Part shown: positions 39,507 through 49,429 of the stretch, piece by piece
How the letters are laid out: each line of letters begins with the position of its first letter
Numbering within the stretch: position 1 is the first letter of the stretch
Made by a program: the position numbers and the translations under genes
DNA from: Pseudarthrobacter phenanthrenivorans
Lineage (GTDB): Bacteria > Actinomycetota > Actinomycetes > Actinomycetales > Micrococcaceae
Direction: 5' to 3'
Assembly: GCF_000813845.1 (NCBI RefSeq)
Contig: NZ_JWTB01000019.1
Coordinates: forward strand, 1-64,000
Length of the DNA stretch: 64,000 nt
Notes under the pieces: generated by a model
The model's input: the letters and a program-made list of their open reading frames with translations, nothing else
Told to the model about the DNA's origin: nothing
Database searches by the model: none

Positions 39507-40852
39507 GGCGTGGCCTCCGGAACGGACCGTCCCACCGGGGACGGGAGGAGGTAGTGCCGGAACCAGTCGGTGGCAAGGCTGGCCGCCATGGCCAGGGTCC
39601 CCGGCTCCTCGAAAAGATGCGTTGCTCCGGGGACGATTTCCAGCCGGGTGGGGGCCTGCATGCTTGCCATGGCCTGCCGGTTGAGGGCAAGCACCTGGGT
39701 GTCCGCGCCGCCCACGATCAGGAGGGTGGGGGCCCTCACGGCGGCGAGCCGTGGTCCGGCCAGGTCCGGCCGGCCGCCGCGGGAGACGACGGCGGCAACC
39801 TGCGCCCCGGTTTCGGCTGCGGCCCACAGGGCGGCACCCGCTCCGGTGCTGGCACCGAAGTAGCCCACCCGTCCCAGGGACCCGTCGTGCCGTGCTTCCA
39901 GCCAGTGGGTAGCCGAGGAAAGCCGCTGGGCCAGCAGGCCGATGTCGAATACGTTGGCCCGGTTGACTTCCTCTTCCGGCGTGAGCAGGTCAAGGAGCAG
40001 TGTCCCCAGGCCGGCTCCGTGCAGGACCGAAGCGACGAACCGGTTGCGCGGGCTGTGCCGGCTGCTGCCGCTGCCATGGGCAAAGAGGACGGTGCCGTCA
40101 CATCTGGGCGGCAGGTGCAGGTTGGCACGCAGAGCCACCCCTGCCACAGGTATTTCCAGGTCCTCCTGCAGGCTCCCGTCCGCACCTCCCCCGCCGGTGT
40201 GGTGCGCTGCGGAGGCAGCGGCATCAAGCAGCTGCACCACCTCGCGGTCATCCGTGGGCGAGAAGTCGTGGTAGTAATAGCCCACCGCTTTGAAGTCCTG
40301 CGGTGAGAGCAGGCAGACGACGTCGTCCGGTTCCTTCAGTTCCACCACGGCGCGGGCGGGCGCAACCGGAACGGCAAGAATCACTTTTGCGGCCCCCAGT
40401 TGCCGGGCCACCTGGCATGCCACCCTGGCCGTGGAACCGGTGGCGATGCCGTCATCGACGATGACCACGGTCCGGCCGGTGAGGTCCACCGGGTGCCGGC
40501 CCTTGCGGAGCCGGGCCTCCCTGCTTTCCAGGACGGCCCGTTCCTGCTGTTCGACCTGGCGCAGGTCCTCCTGCGACACGCGGGCCACACTGATGGTGCG
40601 TGGATCCAGGACACGGACGTTGCCCTCGCCGATGGCCCCCATGGCCACTTCGGGCTGGAACGGGACGCCGAGTTTCCGCACCACAATTACATCAAGCGGC
40701 GCATCGAGGGCCCTGGCCACCTCGAATGCCACCGGGACGCCGCCCCGGGGCAGGCCCAGCACCACAACATGCTGTCCGCGCAGGCCGGCGAGCCGTTTGC
40801 CCAGCCGCCGGCCGGCGTCGAACCTGTCATGAAACGCAGCCACGCCCCTCAC
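39485..40852 (-). CDS. Phosphoribosyltransferase-alpha/beta hydrolase fusion
   Basis: 455 aa. Residues 1-210: type I PRTase fold with PRPP loop [13 protein letters not shown] (129-141) and [16 protein letters not shown]. Residues 230-440: dienelactone-hydrolase-like domain, nucleophile S335 in YFGASTGAG, Asp in IVGGADTQV, His in GATHLFEE. The same fusion is known in mycobacteria (I recall Rv0571c, a DosR-regulon dormancy gene). Substrates of both halves are unknown. GTG start overlaps the previous stop (GTGA), and its own stop overlaps the ligase start by 22 bp. Confidence 0.88.
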
Positions 40853-41196
40853 CCACTGTGTGCGGTTTCGTCCCCGGGAAGCTCTGCCGCCGCCGGGGTC
40901 CAGGACATGCGGAGGACGAAATGGGCGTCGGAACTGCTTTTGGCGATCACTGCCCCTGCGTCCCCCGCGAGTTTCACGCCGAATTCGATTTCGATCTTTT
41001 CGGGGGTCAGCTCCGCCATGGCCTCCACTGCGGCCCGCGCGGCCGGGCGGACGCTGGCGAGTGCATCTTCCAGCCGCCTGCCCGTATCCAGGATCCCCTG
41101 TTCGTTGCGGGCGGGATGATCCACCCCGTAGCTGCCGTCGGCAGCTTCAACGAGCACGGTCCCGGAACCGACTTCATACCGCAGTACTTCGGTCAT
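40849..41196 (-). CDS. Trypco1-like (CU044_2847 family) small protein
   Basis: 115 aa. VLVEAADGSYGVDHPAR, LEDALASVRPAARAAVEAMAELTPEKIEIEFGVKLAGDAGAVIAKSSSDAHFVLRMSW matches the small beta-rich Trypco1 (trypsin-co-occurring) family, single-domain proteins seen beside proteases and NTPases in regulated effector systems. No protease is adjacent here. GGAGG precedes the ATG; the stop overlaps the start of the PRTase fusion. Confidence 0.75.
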   Translation of the reverse strand: MTEVLRYEVGSGTVLVEAADGSYGVDHPARNEQGILDTGRRLEDALASVRPAARAAVEAMAELTPEKIEIEFGVKLAGDAGAVIAKSSSDAHFVLRMSWTPAAAELPGDETAHSG

Positions 41197-41210
41197 GGCG
41201 GATGCCTCCG

Positions 41211-41567
41211 CTAGTGCGAAATCCGGAGATTGCGGTGGGCGTCAGTGCTCGGCTTGATGGCCACGGCGGTGACCACCAGCGCAACTGCCCCCGCGATCCA
41301 GGATGTCCACGCGGCGCCGGTTGCGCCGGTGTAGGAGCCCAGCCACGGCGAGAGGACCAGCAGGGCGGCAAGGACGGCCTGGGCGTATTCCATGACCGGT
41401 GTGCCGGGCATGGCCAGGTTGATGATGCCGCTGATGATCAGGAGTCCGCCGAAGAGGAGCATGAACGTGGTGGACATGTTCTGCTGCCGCGTCCACAGGA
41501 CCGCAATCGCGGTGAAGAGACCGGCGGCGACCGTTACGTAGTCCTGCCACCGATACCACTTTTTCAC
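41211..41567 (-). CDS. SPW-repeat membrane protein
   Basis: 118 aa, four membrane segments. SPW motif SPWLGSY and the second half AAWTSWIAGA identify the SPW repeat family; WQDYVTVAAGLFTAI is the typical opening. GTG start with AAGGAAG upstream. It appears to head the eight-gene operon reaching the ACP at 33898. Function unknown. The 297-bp gap upstream (41568-41864) holds no gene I can support. Confidence 0.82.
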   Translation of the reverse strand: MKKWYRWQDYVTVAAGLFTAIAVLWTRQQNMSTTFMLLFGGLLIISGIINLAMPGTPVMEYAQAVLAALLVLSPWLGSYTGATGAAWTSWIAGAVALVVTAVAIKPSTDAHRNLRISH

Positions 41568-41864
41568 TGTTTCTTCCTTTCACTTCCGGGCGGCAAGCCT
41601 TGCGCTTTCCGTTCCCGGAGGGCGTTTTCCGCCCGCAGTCCAAGTCAACGCCTGCCGCCCGGCGCCTTCTAGGGCAGAAAGACCTAGGCGGGATCCCTGC
41701 GTGGCCGCGCTCCGATTCACGGCCAATTCACAGCTATTGCCCCTGCAAAAAGTGGCGTCTGTATGCGAGAGTGGCGGCATCGCTGGGGTGCGACCACCTG
41801 CCGGCCGGGACTCATCCAGAGGCCGGCCGGCAGGATCATCAGCGACGAACAAAAGAGGCCGGGC

Positions 41865-43106
41865 ATGAAGGCAGGTTCAGCTCCCCGATCCAGAGGCCGC
41901 CGGTGGCACGGGCCCTGTTTACTCCTGCTGCCCCTGCTGCTGATCCCCTCGCTGGCAGCCTGCCAGTCCAGTCCGGCCGCACCTGCCCAGGCGCGGCCCA
42001 CGGCCCCCGCCCAAAGCCCCGCCGCCCCGCCCCCTGGCAACGCGTCCGGCGCAGCACCCGGCGGTGCTTCCGGTGCCGCCCCAAGCCCGGGTGGCGGCGT
42101 GACGCCCAACCTGGCCCCGGCGGATGCCGCCGGGCGCCCCGGCCACATCTTCGTCATCAACCTGGAGAACAAGAGCTACGACTCCGTGTGGGGTGACAAC
42201 TCCTCAGCCCCTTACCTGTCCGGAACACTCCGGAAGCAGGGGGTGCTGCTGGAGAACTACTACGGCATCGCCCACAATTCCCTGCCCAACTACCTGGCGC
42301 AGATTTCCGGGCAGCGGCCCAACGACAACACGGAGCAGGACTGCCGCACCTATACCCGGTTCAACGCCACGGGCACCGACGGGACGGGCACCCTGCAGGG
42401 AACGGGCTGCGTCTACCCTGACCAGGCCCAGACCCTGGCGGGGCAGCTGACCGCCCAGGGCAGGACGTGGAAGGGCTACATGGAGGACATGCAGCAGCCG
42501 TGCGAACACCCGGCCCTCGGTGAGCCCGACAACCATATCCGGGCCACGGCGGATGACATGTACTCCACCCACCACGACCCCTTCGTCTACTTCCAGTCCA
42601 TCACCGATTCCCCGGACTGCGACAAAGACGTGGTGAACCTTTCGGAACTCGCGGATGACCTGCAGTCCGTCGGCACCACCCCGAACCTTTCCTACATCAC
42701 ACCCAACCTCTGCCACGACGGACACGACGCCACCTGCGCCGACGGTACCCGCGGGGGCCTGGAAGCTGCGGACGCGTGGCTCCAGGACCACATCCCCGCC
42801 ATCCTGTCGTCCCCCGCGTACCAGCAGGACGGCATGCTGGTCATCACCTTCGACGAGACCGAGGGCGGCACCGCAGGGCCGGCCCAGGGAGACTCCGGGA
42901 GCCCCGCAGGCGGTGCCGCCGGGGGCAAGGTGGGCGCGCTGGTCCTGTCCCCGTTCAGCAACGCCGGGGCCACGTCGGAACGGCCCTACAACCACTACAG
43001 CCTGCTGGCCACCATCGAGGATCTCTTCCAGCTCCCGCGGCTTGGGCTGGCCGGCGAGCCGGGTGTGAAAACCTTCGGCGATGACGTCTTCCGGTCGGGG
43101 TCCTGA
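41865..43106 (+). CDS. Lipoprotein phosphoesterase (alkaline-phosphatase/phospholipase C superfamily)
   Basis: 413 aa from ATG 41865. Lipoprotein signal: [15 protein letters not shown] with lipidation Cys, then a long Ala/Pro/Gly linker. Phosphoesterase core: [17 protein letters not shown] (metal-binding Glu-Asn), [12 protein letters not shown], and [12 protein letters not shown] (metal Asp-Glu). Resembles actinobacterial phosphatidylinositol-3-phosphatase/acid-phosphatase-like members. Probably a surface enzyme that releases phosphate. Immediately followed by a second member of the superfamily. Confidence 0.85.
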   Translation: MKAGSAPRSRGRRWHGPCLLLLPLLLIPSLAACQSSPAAPAQARPTAPAQSPAAPPPGNASGAAPGGASGAAPSPGGGVTPNLAPADAAGRPGHIFVINLENKSYDSVWGDNSSAPYLSGTLRKQGVLLENYYGIAHNSLPNYLAQISGQRPNDNTEQDCRTYTRFNATGTDGTGTLQGTGCVYPDQAQTLAGQLTAQGRTWKGYMEDMQQPCEHPALGEPDNHIRATADDMYSTHHDPFVYFQSITDSPDCDKDVVNLSELADDLQSVGTTPNLSYITPNLCHDGHDATCADGTRGGLEAADAWLQDHIPAILSSPAYQQDGMLVITFDETEGGTAGPAQGDSGSPAGGAAGGKVGALVLSPFSNAGATSERPYNHYSLLATIEDLFQLPRLGLAGEPGVKTFGDDVFRSGS

Positions 43107-43107
43107 G

Positions 43108-44724
43108 GTGCGGCTGCCCGGAATGCTGCGGCGTCGGACCGTCCTCGCGGCCTCGGTGACGGTGGTGGCCCTGGTGGTTCTCGCCGTCGCTATTCCGCGG
43201 ATCTGGCCCGGGGACGCCGGGATTGCCAAGATCAAGCACGTGGTGATCATCACCCAGGAGAACCGGTCCTTCGACAGCTACTTCGGCACCTACCCGGGCG
43301 CCGAAGGCATTCCCATGAAGGACGGCAAGCCGGTGGCCTGCCTTCCTGCGCCGGGGAGGGGAGGCTGTGTTTCACCCTTCCTGGACCCGTCGGACAGCAA
43401 CGCCGGCGGCCCGCACAGCCCGGCAGACGCCACCGCAGACATCAACAACGGGGCGATGGACGGATTTGTTGCCCAGGCGGAGAAGGGCATCGCGCACTGC
43501 CAGCCGGATGCCACCGACTGCAAGTACAAGACTCGACGCACCGACGTCATGGGGTACCACGACCGGAACCAGCTGCCCACCTATTGGACCTACGCCGACA
43601 ACTTTGTCCTGCAGGACCACATGTTCACCTCCGCCGCCGCCGGAAGCCTCCAGGCGCACCTGTACATGGTCTCGGAATGGTCCGCAAAGTGCTCCAGGAC
43701 GGGAGACCCGTCGTCGTGCATCAACGCGCTGGACGGCGTTGAAAATGAACCCGAGAAGGCAGAATTCGAGGAAAGCCTGATCGGCAGATGCCAGCCCAAC
43801 CCGGACCCGCAGCCATGCCGGGACGCCCTCCAGGCCGCGGGCCTTGGCCCGGACCTGGCCGCCCAGACAAGCCAGGTGGTCTCGGCCGGCTGCAAGCGCA
43901 CCGATTCCTACGCCGCCTGCAAGGGCGCGGTCCAGGCCGCAGACCTTCCGGCCACCCTGAAGGACAAGCTGGCCGAAGCGGCGAAAACCCTGAAAGGGCC
44001 CAACTACTCCTGGACCGACCTGACCTACCTGCTCCACAAGCACTCCGTGTCCTGGGCCTACTACGTGTTCGGCGGCACTGAACCGGACTGCCGGAACGAC
44101 GCCGCCACCTGCGCCCCCGTGAAACAGGACGCCGAAACGCCGGGCCGGTGGAACCCGCTGCCGTACTTCGACACCGTCACCGAGGACGGCGAGCAGGGCA
44201 ACATCAAACCCCTGAGCGGCCTGTACGACGACGCCCGGCAGGGCAGGCTGCCCGCCGTCACCTGGGTGGCACCCACCGATGAGGTCAGCGAACATCCGCC
44301 GGCCAAGATCAGCACCGGCCAACAGTACGTTGCCGGGCTGGTCAACGCCATCATGAGCGGCCCGGACTGGAACAGCACGGCCATCTTCCTGAACTGGGAC
44401 GACTGGGGCGGGTTTTATGACCATGTCCAGCCGCCCGAGGTGGACAACAACGGCTACGGCCTGCGGGTTCCTGCCCTCGTCATCAGCCCCTACGCGAAGA
44501 AGGGGTATATCGACCACCAGGTCCTGAGCCAGGACGCCTACTTCAAGTTCATCGAGGACGATTTCCTCGGCGGTGAACGGATCGATCCCGCCACCGACGG
44601 CCGGCCTGACAACCGCCCGGATGTCCGCGAAAACAACCCGCTCCTGGGCGACCTCACCAACGCCTTCGACTTCAATCAGGCGCCGCGGCCGCCGCTGATC
44701 ATTCCCAACGCCACCACCTACTAG
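43108..44724 (+). CDS. Phospholipase C-type phosphoesterase, membrane-anchored or secreted
   Basis: 538 aa from GTG 43108 (ATG 43081, overlapping the previous gene by 26 bp, and ATG 43123 are alternatives). An N-terminal membrane anchor/signal [20 protein letters not shown] is followed by the PLC core: [46 protein letters not shown] and [16 protein letters not shown]. Six or more Cys suggest disulfides. An insertion near 200-300 rich in Cys and Ala ([15 protein letters not shown] to [10 protein letters not shown]) is not typical. Coupled with the lipoprotein phosphoesterase. Confidence 0.85.
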   Translation: MRLPGMLRRRTVLAASVTVVALVVLAVAIPRIWPGDAGIAKIKHVVIITQENRSFDSYFGTYPGAEGIPMKDGKPVACLPAPGRGGCVSPFLDPSDSNAGGPHSPADATADINNGAMDGFVAQAEKGIAHCQPDATDCKYKTRRTDVMGYHDRNQLPTYWTYADNFVLQDHMFTSAAAGSLQAHLYMVSEWSAKCSRTGDPSSCINALDGVENEPEKAEFEESLIGRCQPNPDPQPCRDALQAAGLGPDLAAQTSQVVSAGCKRTDSYAACKGAVQAADLPATLKDKLAEAAKTLKGPNYSWTDLTYLLHKHSVSWAYYVFGGTEPDCRNDAATCAPVKQDAETPGRWNPLPYFDTVTEDGEQGNIKPLSGLYDDARQGRLPAVTWVAPTDEVSEHPPAKISTGQQYVAGLVNAIMSGPDWNSTAIFLNWDDWGGFYDHVQPPEVDNNGYGLRVPALVISPYAKKGYIDHQVLSQDAYFKFIEDDFLGGERIDPATDGRPDNRPDVRENNPLLGDLTNAFDFNQAPRPPLIIPNATTY

Positions 44725-44732
44725 GCCTGGGA

Positions 44733-45887
44733 CTACCAGGCCTGGGACGCGGAAACCGTGCAGTCCGCCGCGTCCGCCACCACCCGTTCCAGGTCCCCCG
44801 TGCGGTGAAGCACCTCCATTTGCCGGACCGCGCCGGTGCCTTCGGCGAGCAGCCTGTCCACCTGTTCCTCCACGCGCTGCAGGTCCCCCATGTCCGCCAG
44901 CGCCTGGCGCACGTGGTTGAGCAAGGCATTGACGACGGCGAGCGCGGGCGCCGGGCGGTGCGTGTGCGGATCCAGCAACTCGCCGCGCAGGCCCCAGCGG
45001 CTGGCTTTCCAGCCGGCCAGCCGGAGCAGGGCGGACGGGACGGAAACGGGTTCGGTGCCCTCCCGCCACTCCCTTGCGGCGGTTTCCACCAAGCCACGGG
45101 CGATGCCCGCCAGCAGCACGGTGTTCTCTGGCCGCAGGCACACGTCAGCCACCCGGATCTCCACGGTTGGATAGTGCCGGGAGAGGCGTGCGTCGAAGTA
45201 GACCATGCCTTCATCCAGGGCGACGCCGGTGCTCACCATGTCATGCACCAGCTGGTGGTAGGCGTCCGGTCCACCCAGGATGTCCAGCGGCCCGGCGGAG
45301 GGCCAGCGGTTCCACACCTGGGCCCGGTAGCTGGCATAGCCGGTGTCCTGGCCATGCCAGAAGGGTGAGTTGGCGCTGAGCGCGATGAGCACGGGCAGCC
45401 AGATCCGCATCCGGTCCAGCACGGCCACGGCTTCCTCCGGAGATTCCACCGAAACGTGGATATGGCAGCCGCACGTGAGCTGTTCGCGCGCCGTAAGGCC
45501 GTATTCCTCGGCCATGGCCTTGAAGCGCCGGAGTTGTACCGGGTGGGGGTTGGCCGGAAGCGGGGAGGTGCCCAGCGCGGCCACCCGGACCCCCACATCC
45601 CCGGCGGCCTGGTGGGCAATGGCCCGCCCGGCCACGATGTCCTGCTGCAGTCCTGCGAGGGTGGCGTGCGGCGGGGTCACCACCTCGATCATTTCCTGCT
45701 GGAACTCGGCCGTCAGGATGGGCCCGGAAGCCGCCTCCAGCGGTCGGACATAAAGGTTCAGCAGTTCTCCAGCCTTGGGCACGGCCTCCCCGTTGGCCGG
45801 ATCCACCAGGAGCAGCTCCTCCTCGATCCCCAACGTGCGCCTGCCTGCCCCGGCGCCGCCGGTGCCGTCATTGCCGTAGGTGTCCAT
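44733..45887 (-). CDS. YbdK-family carboxylate-amine ligase (glutamate-cysteine ligase 2 type)
   Basis: 384 aa. LGIEEELLLVDPANGE (ATP/Mg site at the N terminus), LTCGCHIHVSVESPEEA, ALSANSPFWHGQDTGYASYRAQVWNRWP and TVEIRVADVC are the conserved blocks. The E. coli homologue has weak gamma-glutamylcysteine synthetase activity; in mycothiol-making actinobacteria the true substrate is uncertain. Convergent with the phosphoesterase pair. Confidence 0.9.
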   Translation of the reverse strand: MDTYGNDGTGGAGAGRRTLGIEEELLLVDPANGEAVPKAGELLNLYVRPLEAASGPILTAEFQQEMIEVVTPPHATLAGLQQDIVAGRAIAHQAAGDVGVRVAALGTSPLPANPHPVQLRRFKAMAEEYGLTAREQLTCGCHIHVSVESPEEAVAVLDRMRIWLPVLIALSANSPFWHGQDTGYASYRAQVWNRWPSAGPLDILGGPDAYHQLVHDMVSTGVALDEGMVYFDARLSRHYPTVEIRVADVCLRPENTVLLAGIARGLVETAAREWREGTEPVSVPSALLRLAGWKASRWGLRGELLDPHTHRPAPALAVVNALLNHVRQALADMGDLQRVEEQVDRLLAEGTGAVRQMEVLHRTGDLERVVADAADCTVSASQAW

Positions 45888-46165
45888 CGCCGTCGTCCCC
45901 TATCCCTTGCTCCCTTGCAGACACCGTTGGAGAAGATGCCAGCGCCGCGTTCCACAAGGGAATACATGATAAGCACCCTTAGCATTGCGCGGGAAGCAGT
46001 TCGGGCTTCCGGGGGCACTACCTGTACTTCCGGGCTACCCGCGGGTAAATTTGAGTCTGTGACGGGCACTGCGACCCGTCCTCCCGGCCCTTCTGCAAAG
46101 GCCTCAGGGAGACGCTGCTGTAGCCGAACGGCAGCCCATAATGCAAGAGCGAAAGAGCCTTGGCC

Positions 46166-46423
46166 ATGTCTGCCTCGCATTTCCAGCAATTCCTGACTGA
46201 AGCAACAGCCTCCGATCCGTCCGGAGATTCCCCTCTCGGCCCCGACTGCCTCTACGGCCTTTACGTCAGCTGGGCGGAACTCCACGGACTGACCCCCAAG
46301 CCGGACCAGGCCTTCCGGGCCGGGATGCTCCGCTGCGGCGTGGATATCCGGAATTCCCGCCTTCGGATGAAAGGACCCGCTGCGGCCGACTACATCCTCA
46401 GCAGCTACCCCGCCGTCGCCTGA
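46166..46423 (+). CDS. Small hypothetical protein
   Basis: 85 aa from ATG 46166 with GAAAGAG 8 nt upstream (a TTG at 46160 is in frame). Opens SASHFQQFLTEATASDPSG; middle LYGLYVSWAELHGLTPKPDQAFRAGMLRCGVDIRNSRLRMKGPAAADYILSSYP resembles a short helical DNA-binding-like unit seen in other actinobacterial small proteins. No known function. Convergent with the PaaK-like gene, 34 bp between stops. Confidence 0.65.
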   Translation: MSASHFQQFLTEATASDPSGDSPLGPDCLYGLYVSWAELHGLTPKPDQAFRAGMLRCGVDIRNSRLRMKGPAAADYILSSYPAVA

Positions 46424-46457
46424 CGGTCGGGTGGGAGGGCACCTGCCCTCCCACCCC

Positions 46458-47819
46458 TCATCGCTGATTCCGCAGCGCCCGCACAAACGGTGCCTTGCCC
46501 AAGGCCGTGCGCTGGAGGCGGTCCACCGGCTCCACGACAATCAAGAGCGGGGATGCGCCCGCCGCTGCCAGGGCAGTCTCCACCGCTGCCCGGATATTGT
46601 CGGGGGAATGTCCGGGCGTGCGGCCTGCGATAAGGATGCGCAGCCCCCAGGATTCCTGGATGACCTGCCACCCGCCGGTGGACACATCGTCCAGCACATC
46701 GTGGAACACCAGGGGGTGAAGCCTCACGGGACCTTCCCGGCCGGGCAGCGTCAGCACGTCCTCCACCCGGCCCTCGACCTCCTCCAGGATCCTGAGGGAC
46801 CGCCCGCAGGGACAGCCGCGCCCTCCCAGCCTGACCGCGTCCGACATCTCGTAGCGGATCAACGGCAGGGTTCGGGAAAACAGCACCGTAACCAGCAGTT
46901 TCGCGCCGGTTGATCCGGCAGGGACCACCTGTCCGGCGCTGTCCACCGGCTCAACAATCACCAGGTCCTCGTAGACATGCCGGTTCCGGTAGGGGCAAGG
47001 CGACGCAATCCCCGCCGTTTCGGTGGCGGCATAGACGTCGAAGGGGGCGCTTCCCCATGCGTCCCGCATCCCGGCCGCCGCCTGCGGAGTAAGCACTTCG
47101 GAGGTCGACATGACACCCTCGGGCGCAATGCGCAGCCGCCCGTCCCGCTGTTCGGCTACCAACGGCGCCAGGGCCGAGGCGTACCCCACCAGCACCCTGG
47201 GCTGGAACCGGTTGAGCGCTGCCACCGTCCTGTCCATGGGTGCGGTGACGTCCAGGCGAAGCGTTGGGACGAACCGCGAGTTGGCAGAAGCACCAACGAC
47301 GGCGGACTGGTGGGTGGGGACACGGGAGCTGACCAGCGCTACCCTCATGGGCCTTCCCGGCCTGGGAGAGATCCCGGCCCAGTCACCGGCCCGCGCGTAG
47401 GACGCCAGGACCGAGGCAAACTCCGAGCGGTTCCAGGCAAAGACACCGCTGCGGCCCGTGGTCCCTGCCGTGGCCGCCACCCACCACCGCCCCCTGAACG
47501 GCCGGCCGGGATCACCCGAACTTTCGGTCAGGGCCCGCAGGTGCTGTTCCAGGTCAGCGAGGCTCAAATCCGGGGTGGTCACGGCTTCGCCGAAATTGTC
47601 CATGAGCTCGGCCTTGCTGACCGGGGGCAGGTCACCCAGGGGCGCCATGCGCAGCCCGGCGTGGTGCCGGCGGTAGAACGCGGAACCGGCGTATGCTGCC
47701 TCGCGCAGCCGTTTCAGCGCCTGCTCCTGATAGGCGGCGATGCGAACGGGATCCCACTGTTCCCGCCGGCGTCCTGCCGCCCGCAGGGACAGCACCTGCA
47801 GGAGGAGACGGATGTCCAT
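46458..47819 (-). CDS. PaaK/CapK-type adenylate-forming ligase
   Basis: 453 aa. AYQEQALKRLREAAYAGSAFYRRHHAG opening, ATP loop ATAGTTGRSGVFAWNR, YAATETAGIASPCPYRNR and IRYEMSDAVRLGGRGCPCGRSLRILEEVEGR with a Cys pair (CPCG) are the phenylacetate-CoA-ligase/CapK pattern. The C-terminal Lys of the family falls in RTALGKAPFVRAL. The acid activated is unknown. No catabolic genes flank it; it stands alone. GGAG precedes the ATG. Confidence 0.85.
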   Translation of the reverse strand: MDIRLLLQVLSLRAAGRRREQWDPVRIAAYQEQALKRLREAAYAGSAFYRRHHAGLRMAPLGDLPPVSKAELMDNFGEAVTTPDLSLADLEQHLRALTESSGDPGRPFRGRWWVAATAGTTGRSGVFAWNRSEFASVLASYARAGDWAGISPRPGRPMRVALVSSRVPTHQSAVVGASANSRFVPTLRLDVTAPMDRTVAALNRFQPRVLVGYASALAPLVAEQRDGRLRIAPEGVMSTSEVLTPQAAAGMRDAWGSAPFDVYAATETAGIASPCPYRNRHVYEDLVIVEPVDSAGQVVPAGSTGAKLLVTVLFSRTLPLIRYEMSDAVRLGGRGCPCGRSLRILEEVEGRVEDVLTLPGREGPVRLHPLVFHDVLDDVSTGGWQVIQESWGLRILIAGRTPGHSPDNIRAAVETALAAAGASPLLIVVEPVDRLQRTALGKAPFVRALRNQR

Positions 47820-47986
47820 GACAACTCCTTGGCCTGGATTGCCCCCAGAGTCGCCGCTGCCGGCAGGAACCGCAAGGGCCGAAAGTCTGCTGCTCCAGGA
47901 TCACGTCCGAAAAGCGGCTCGACGGGCCCGGTTAGGGGATGCAAACCTTCGTGGCACCGGGCCGGTTACGGTGCTTTACTGCCAGC

Positions 47987-48709
47987 ATGTCTGAAACCCT
48001 CAAACTCAGCCACAACGAACCCCACGACAGCAGCGTGGCAGCGCGCCTGAACTGGCTGCGCGCCGGAGTCCTCGGTGCCAATGACGGCATCGTCTCCGTA
48101 GCGGCAACCGTGGTGGGTGTGGCGGGCGTGACCAACGAGCTGGCGCCCATCCTGGTTGCCGGTACCGCCGCCGTCGTGGGCGGAGCCGTGTCCATGGCCC
48201 TGGGTGAATACGTTTCCGTGAGCAGCCAGAGCGACAGCCAGCGGGCATTGATCGAAAAGGAACGGCAGGAACTCCAGGACGATCCCGAGGGCGAGCTGGC
48301 CGAACTTGCCCACATCTACCAGGCCAAGGGGCTCAGTGAAGCCACGGCGCGGACAGTGGCCGAGGAACTGACGGCAAAAGATGCATTGAAGGCGCACCTG
48401 TCCGCGGAGCTGAACATCGACGAGGAGGAAGTGGCCAGCCCGTGGCATGCCGCGTTCGCCTCCGCGATCGCCTTCACCGTCGGCGCCGTCCTGCCCATGC
48501 TGGCCATCATCTTCCCGCCGTCAGAAGCCCGGATCCCGGTGACGTTCGTTGCCGTCATCCTGGCGCTCGCACTGACCGGAACCGTCAGCGCCAGGATCGG
48601 CGGCAGCTCCAAGCGCAAGGCAACCATCCGGCTGGTGGTGGGCGGCGCGCTGGCCATGGCCTTCACGTTCGGGGTGGGAAGCCTGCTGGGTACCACCGGG
48701 GTGGCGTAA
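47987..48709 (+). CDS. VIT1/CCC1-family iron/manganese transporter
   Basis: 240 aa. RLNWLRAGVLGANDGIVSVAATVVGVAGV is the conserved TM1, followed by GGAVSMALGEYVSVSSQSDSQ, a cytosolic Glu-rich helix domain (about 80-145, metal-binding in relatives) and three further membrane segments. Family members move Fe2+ or Mn2+ out of the cytosol. Divergent from the ligase gene. Confidence 0.92.
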   Translation: MSETLKLSHNEPHDSSVAARLNWLRAGVLGANDGIVSVAATVVGVAGVTNELAPILVAGTAAVVGGAVSMALGEYVSVSSQSDSQRALIEKERQELQDDPEGELAELAHIYQAKGLSEATARTVAEELTAKDALKAHLSAELNIDEEEVASPWHAAFASAIAFTVGAVLPMLAIIFPPSEARIPVTFVAVILALALTGTVSARIGGSSKRKATIRLVVGGALAMAFTFGVGSLLGTTGVA

Positions 48710-48775
48710 TTCGCCCTGCGGCCGTGCGACACTGACCGTACGCAGCAGAGCGCCCACCACTGATCGGAGTATCCC

Positions 48776-49261
48776 TTGCTGGAGATCGCAGGCCTTCCGG
48801 CCCACATCCTGTTGATCCACGGCGTGGTGGTGCTGGGCCCGCTGGCCGGGGTTGCAGCGGTGGCCTTCGCCCTGATCCGCCGGTCCAGGCGCTTCCTGGC
48901 ATGGCCGCTGGGTGTCCTGGCCCTGCTGCTTGTTCCGTTGTCCGTCCTCACGGCGGAAGCCGGCGAACAGCTGGAGAAGGCAACGGGAAGATCACAGCTC
49001 ATCGAGGAGCACGGCCACCAGGGAAGCTTCCTGCGCTACGTCACCGTGCTCTTCCTGGTGGCTGTCGCGGTGCAGATCGCCGCCGCCTTCCCGTCGCTCC
49101 TCACCCGCCGGCCCGCCTTCCGCGGCCTGCGCGGCCTCCTCGAGTCCCGCTGGCTGGTCCCTGCCACCTCGGTGGTCGGCGTCCTGGCCGGAATCTTCCT
49201 GGTGTACCAAACCATCGTGACCGGCCACTCCGGGGCAGTGTCCGTCTGGGCCGGCCGGTAA
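48776..49261 (+). CDS. DUF2231-like membrane protein
   Basis: 161 aa with four membrane segments; LEIAGLPAHILLIHGVVVLGPLAGV is the typical DUF2231 opening with its two His, and HGHQGSFLRY carries two more. Such His-rich four-helix membrane proteins are suspected redox or heme-linked proteins, unproven. TTG start 6 nt after CGGAG. Upstream of ctaC but separated by 168 bp. Confidence 0.75.
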   Translation: MLEIAGLPAHILLIHGVVVLGPLAGVAAVAFALIRRSRRFLAWPLGVLALLLVPLSVLTAEAGEQLEKATGRSQLIEEHGHQGSFLRYVTVLFLVAVAVQIAAAFPSLLTRRPAFRGLRGLLESRWLVPATSVVGVLAGIFLVYQTIVTGHSGAVSVWAGR

Positions 49262-49429
49262 CACCACGGCCACCCCCGCCACTCCGCCGGCGGAGCCCGC
49301 TTGTCCGGCCGCCCAAAACCCCTTCCCATAGCATCCTCGCCGCGTTACTGTGGGCACACAACCCGTCGGCTCTGAGGCCGGTGGTGGGCTCAGGCAGTTG
49401 GGTCTCTGGAGCAGCCGGAGGGACCAGGA

